Assembly: GCA_024653385.1 (NCBI GenBank)
Contig: JANLFZ010000138.1
Location: 6,016 to 13,126, forward strand
Direction: 5' to 3'
DNA length: 7,111 nt
From: Thermoguttaceae bacterium
GTDB lineage: Bacteria > Planctomycetota > Planctomycetia > Pirellulales > Thermoguttaceae
Part shown: one piece after another, positions 6,017 through 7,111 of the stretch
Numbering within the stretch: position 1 is the stretch's first letter
Layout: the number at the start of each line of letters is the position of its first letter
Notes under the pieces: generated by a model
The model's database searches: none
Told to the model about the DNA's origin: nothing
What the model saw: only the letters and a program-made list of their open reading frames with translations
Position numbers and translations under genes: made by a program

Positions 6017-7111
6017 CTACTTGCCCTTCGACGTGAAGAAGCTGAACAGCCGGCTTCGGCTCGCCTTGGCCTGAGCGTCCGAGGCGGCCGACTTGTCGTC
6101 GCGGGTGAGGGCCTCGGCCATGGCGAGGATCGCCTGGGTGATGGCGGCCTTGGGGGCGTGCTCCATCAGGGGCACGCCGTTGTTGCGCACCTCGATCATC
6201 GTCCGGTAGTCGTTGGGCAGTTGCCAGAAAATGTCGCGGCCGATGGTATCGCGGGCCTTCTTGAGCGTAATCTGCCCGTGGTCCAGCCCCACCCGGTTGA
6301 CCACGATCTTCACCTTGTCGCCGATGCCCTTCATCTCGGAAAACGACATCAACAGCCGCACCACGTTCCTCAGGCAAGGCAGGTCCAACTGGGTCACCAA
6401 CAGCACGTGGTGGGCCATTTCCAAGGCGACCAGATCGATCGGGCTGTAGCTCTTCGACAGGTCGAGCACCAGGTGCGTGAACGTGGCCTTCATCAACCCG
6501 ATGACGCGCTGAAGGTCCTCGGGTGTGACCAGGGCGATGTCGGCCAACTGCACGGGCCGCGGCAACAAAAACAACCCCGACGAGTGCTTCGTGAGCGACC
6601 GCTTCAAAAGCGTGAAGTCCAGCCGCGTGACGTTCTGGGCCACATCGACCAGCGTGTAGTCGGGGATCGTGTCGAGGAACACGTCGGCGTCGCCGAGACA
6701 GAGGTCCAGATCGACCAGGGCCACCGAGTTCTTGGCGTCGCGCGCCAGCGCGCAGCCGAGGTTCACCGCGATGCTCGTCGTGCCGACACCCCCGATCGCG
6801 CCGCAGACCGCGATGACCTGGCTGCCGCGGGGTTTCTTGTCGCCGCGGCCGAACCGCCGCTCGCTGATGCGCCCGAGGGCCCCCAACAGATCCTCGATCC
6901 GCACCGGCTGGGTGAGGAACTCCTTCGCCCCGGCGCGCATCGCCTGGAGAATCAACTGCCCGTCGTTCGACGAGCTGACCACCAGCACCGAGCAATCGGG
7001 CGAGTTCTCGGCCAGACGCGCCACCAGTTCCAGGGCCTTGTCGCGGTCGCGGTCGCGCAGACCAATCCCGACATCGGTCTGGTGGCCTTGTCGCGGTCGC
7101 GGTCGACGGCC
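6017..7111 (-). CDS. cpaE: TadZ/CpaE-like protein: receiver-like domain + ParA/MinD-type ATPase (5' end outside window)
   Basis: The frame is open from the right edge to the TAG at 6019-6017. The upstream part (about 7110-6890) resembles a response-regulator receiver fold: ALELVARLAENSPDCSVLVVS, then QLILQAMRAGAKEFLTQPV. The P-loop region VIAVCGAIGGVGTTS follows (CGAIGGVGTTS at 6773-6805), then VALVDLDLCLGDADVFLD and a Walker-B-like LVLDLSK, which is the ParA/MinD plan. The deviant Walker A lysines are absent: I replaces K in 'KGG', and T stands where K of 'GK[TS]' should be. TadZ/CpaE proteins place Flp/Tad pilus machinery at the cell pole, and several tolerate such changes. After the ATPase come an Asn-Arg-Val base-recognition-like segment and a basic tail (SRSRLFSFFTSKGK). 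A GTG at 7024 could be read as a start but would cut the receiver domain. The gene converges on the preceding plus-strand gene with 3 bases between stops. No other tad gene is visible, so the pilus role is inferred from family alone. Confidence 0.85.
   Translation of the reverse strand, partial: GRRPRPRQGHQTDVGIGLRDRDRDKALELVARLAENSPDCSVLVVSSSNDGQLILQAMRAGAKEFLTQPVRIEDLLGALGRISERRFGRGDKKPRGSQVIAVCGAIGGVGTTSIAVNLGCALARDAKNSVALVDLDLCLGDADVFLDTIPDYTLVDVAQNVTRLDFTLLKRSLTKHSSGLFLLPRPVQLADIALVTPEDLQRVIGLMKATFTHLVLDLSKSYSPIDLVALEMAHHVLLVTQLDLPCLRNVVRLLMSFSEMKGIGDKVKIVVNRVGLDHGQITLKKARDTIGRDIFWQLPNDYRTMIEVRNNGVPLMEHAPKAAITQAILAMAEALTRDDKSAASDAQAKASRSRLFSFFTSKGK
7034..7105. repeat. 22-bp direct repeat, copies 50 bp apart, at the upstream edge of the TadZ/CpaE gene
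   Basis: GGCCTTGTCGCGGTCGCGGTCG occurs at 7034-7055 and again at 7084-7105 with no mismatch, and the flanking bases differ on both sides. Each copy itself contains a short CGGTCG reiteration. Because the offset is 50 bases, the two copies are read in different frames of the gene: the inner one gives Asp-Arg-Asp-Arg-Asp-Lys-Ala, the outer one Arg-Pro-Arg-Pro-Arg-Gln-Gly. It may be a small partial duplication or an artefact if the window lies at a contig end. Confidence 0.7.

Noticed and set aside
5992..6017. GGGCTC ... GAGCCC inverted repeat between the convergent genes as a two-way terminator
   Set aside because: Only 6 bp of stem, a 14-base loop and no T-run on either side; it lies mostly within the coding end. 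Too weak to annotate.
7022..7024. GTG at 7024 as the true start of the TadZ/CpaE-like gene
   Set aside because: In-frame sequence upstream (DVGIGLRDRDRDKALEL) continues the receiver-like domain and no stop separates it from the window edge, so the gene most likely begins outside.

Overview
The window is GC-rich and densely coding, with no rRNA, tRNA, CRISPR or insertion sequence that I can see. The gene content points to a planctomycete: a secreted methyltransferase of a type I associate with that phylum, a GtaA-type glutaminase-like protein, a short CBS-MgtE protein, a weak set of Shine-Dalgarno signals and a TadZ/CpaE-like ATPase. This assignment rests on remembered family resemblance, not on a search.

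Left part, minus strand (1-3016). The outermost gene runs off the left edge (1-1936). It reads without a stop as a signal peptide, a SAM-dependent methyltransferase domain and then a large glutaminase-like region (DUF4964/DUF5127/DUF4965 type). Two protein types that I know as separate polypeptides are joined here at what look like their natural ends. Upstream of it, on the same strand, lies a short MgtE magnesium transporter (2035-3016). Its CBS half and its membrane half are in different frames because of one surplus base at 2479. A perfect 10-bp GC hairpin (1997-2023) separates the two genes and may be a terminator.

Centre, plus strand (3236-6013). After a divergent intergenic region of 285 bases with a plausible promoter come ispD (MEP isoprenoid pathway), tyrS (tyrosyl-tRNA synthetase) and a membrane-anchored protein of unknown function. 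The gaps are 13 and 8 bases, so they probably form one transcript.

Right part, minus strand (6017-7111). A TadZ/CpaE-like protein (receiver-like domain plus ParA/MinD-type ATPase) converges on the unknown gene, with 3 bases between stop codons. Its 5' end lies beyond the window. A 22-bp direct repeat sits in its most upstream visible part.

I see no complete new multi-gene system. The most unusual item is the methyltransferase-glutaminase fusion, followed by the frameshifted transporter, whose CBS frame stays open through the next gene to the window edge.
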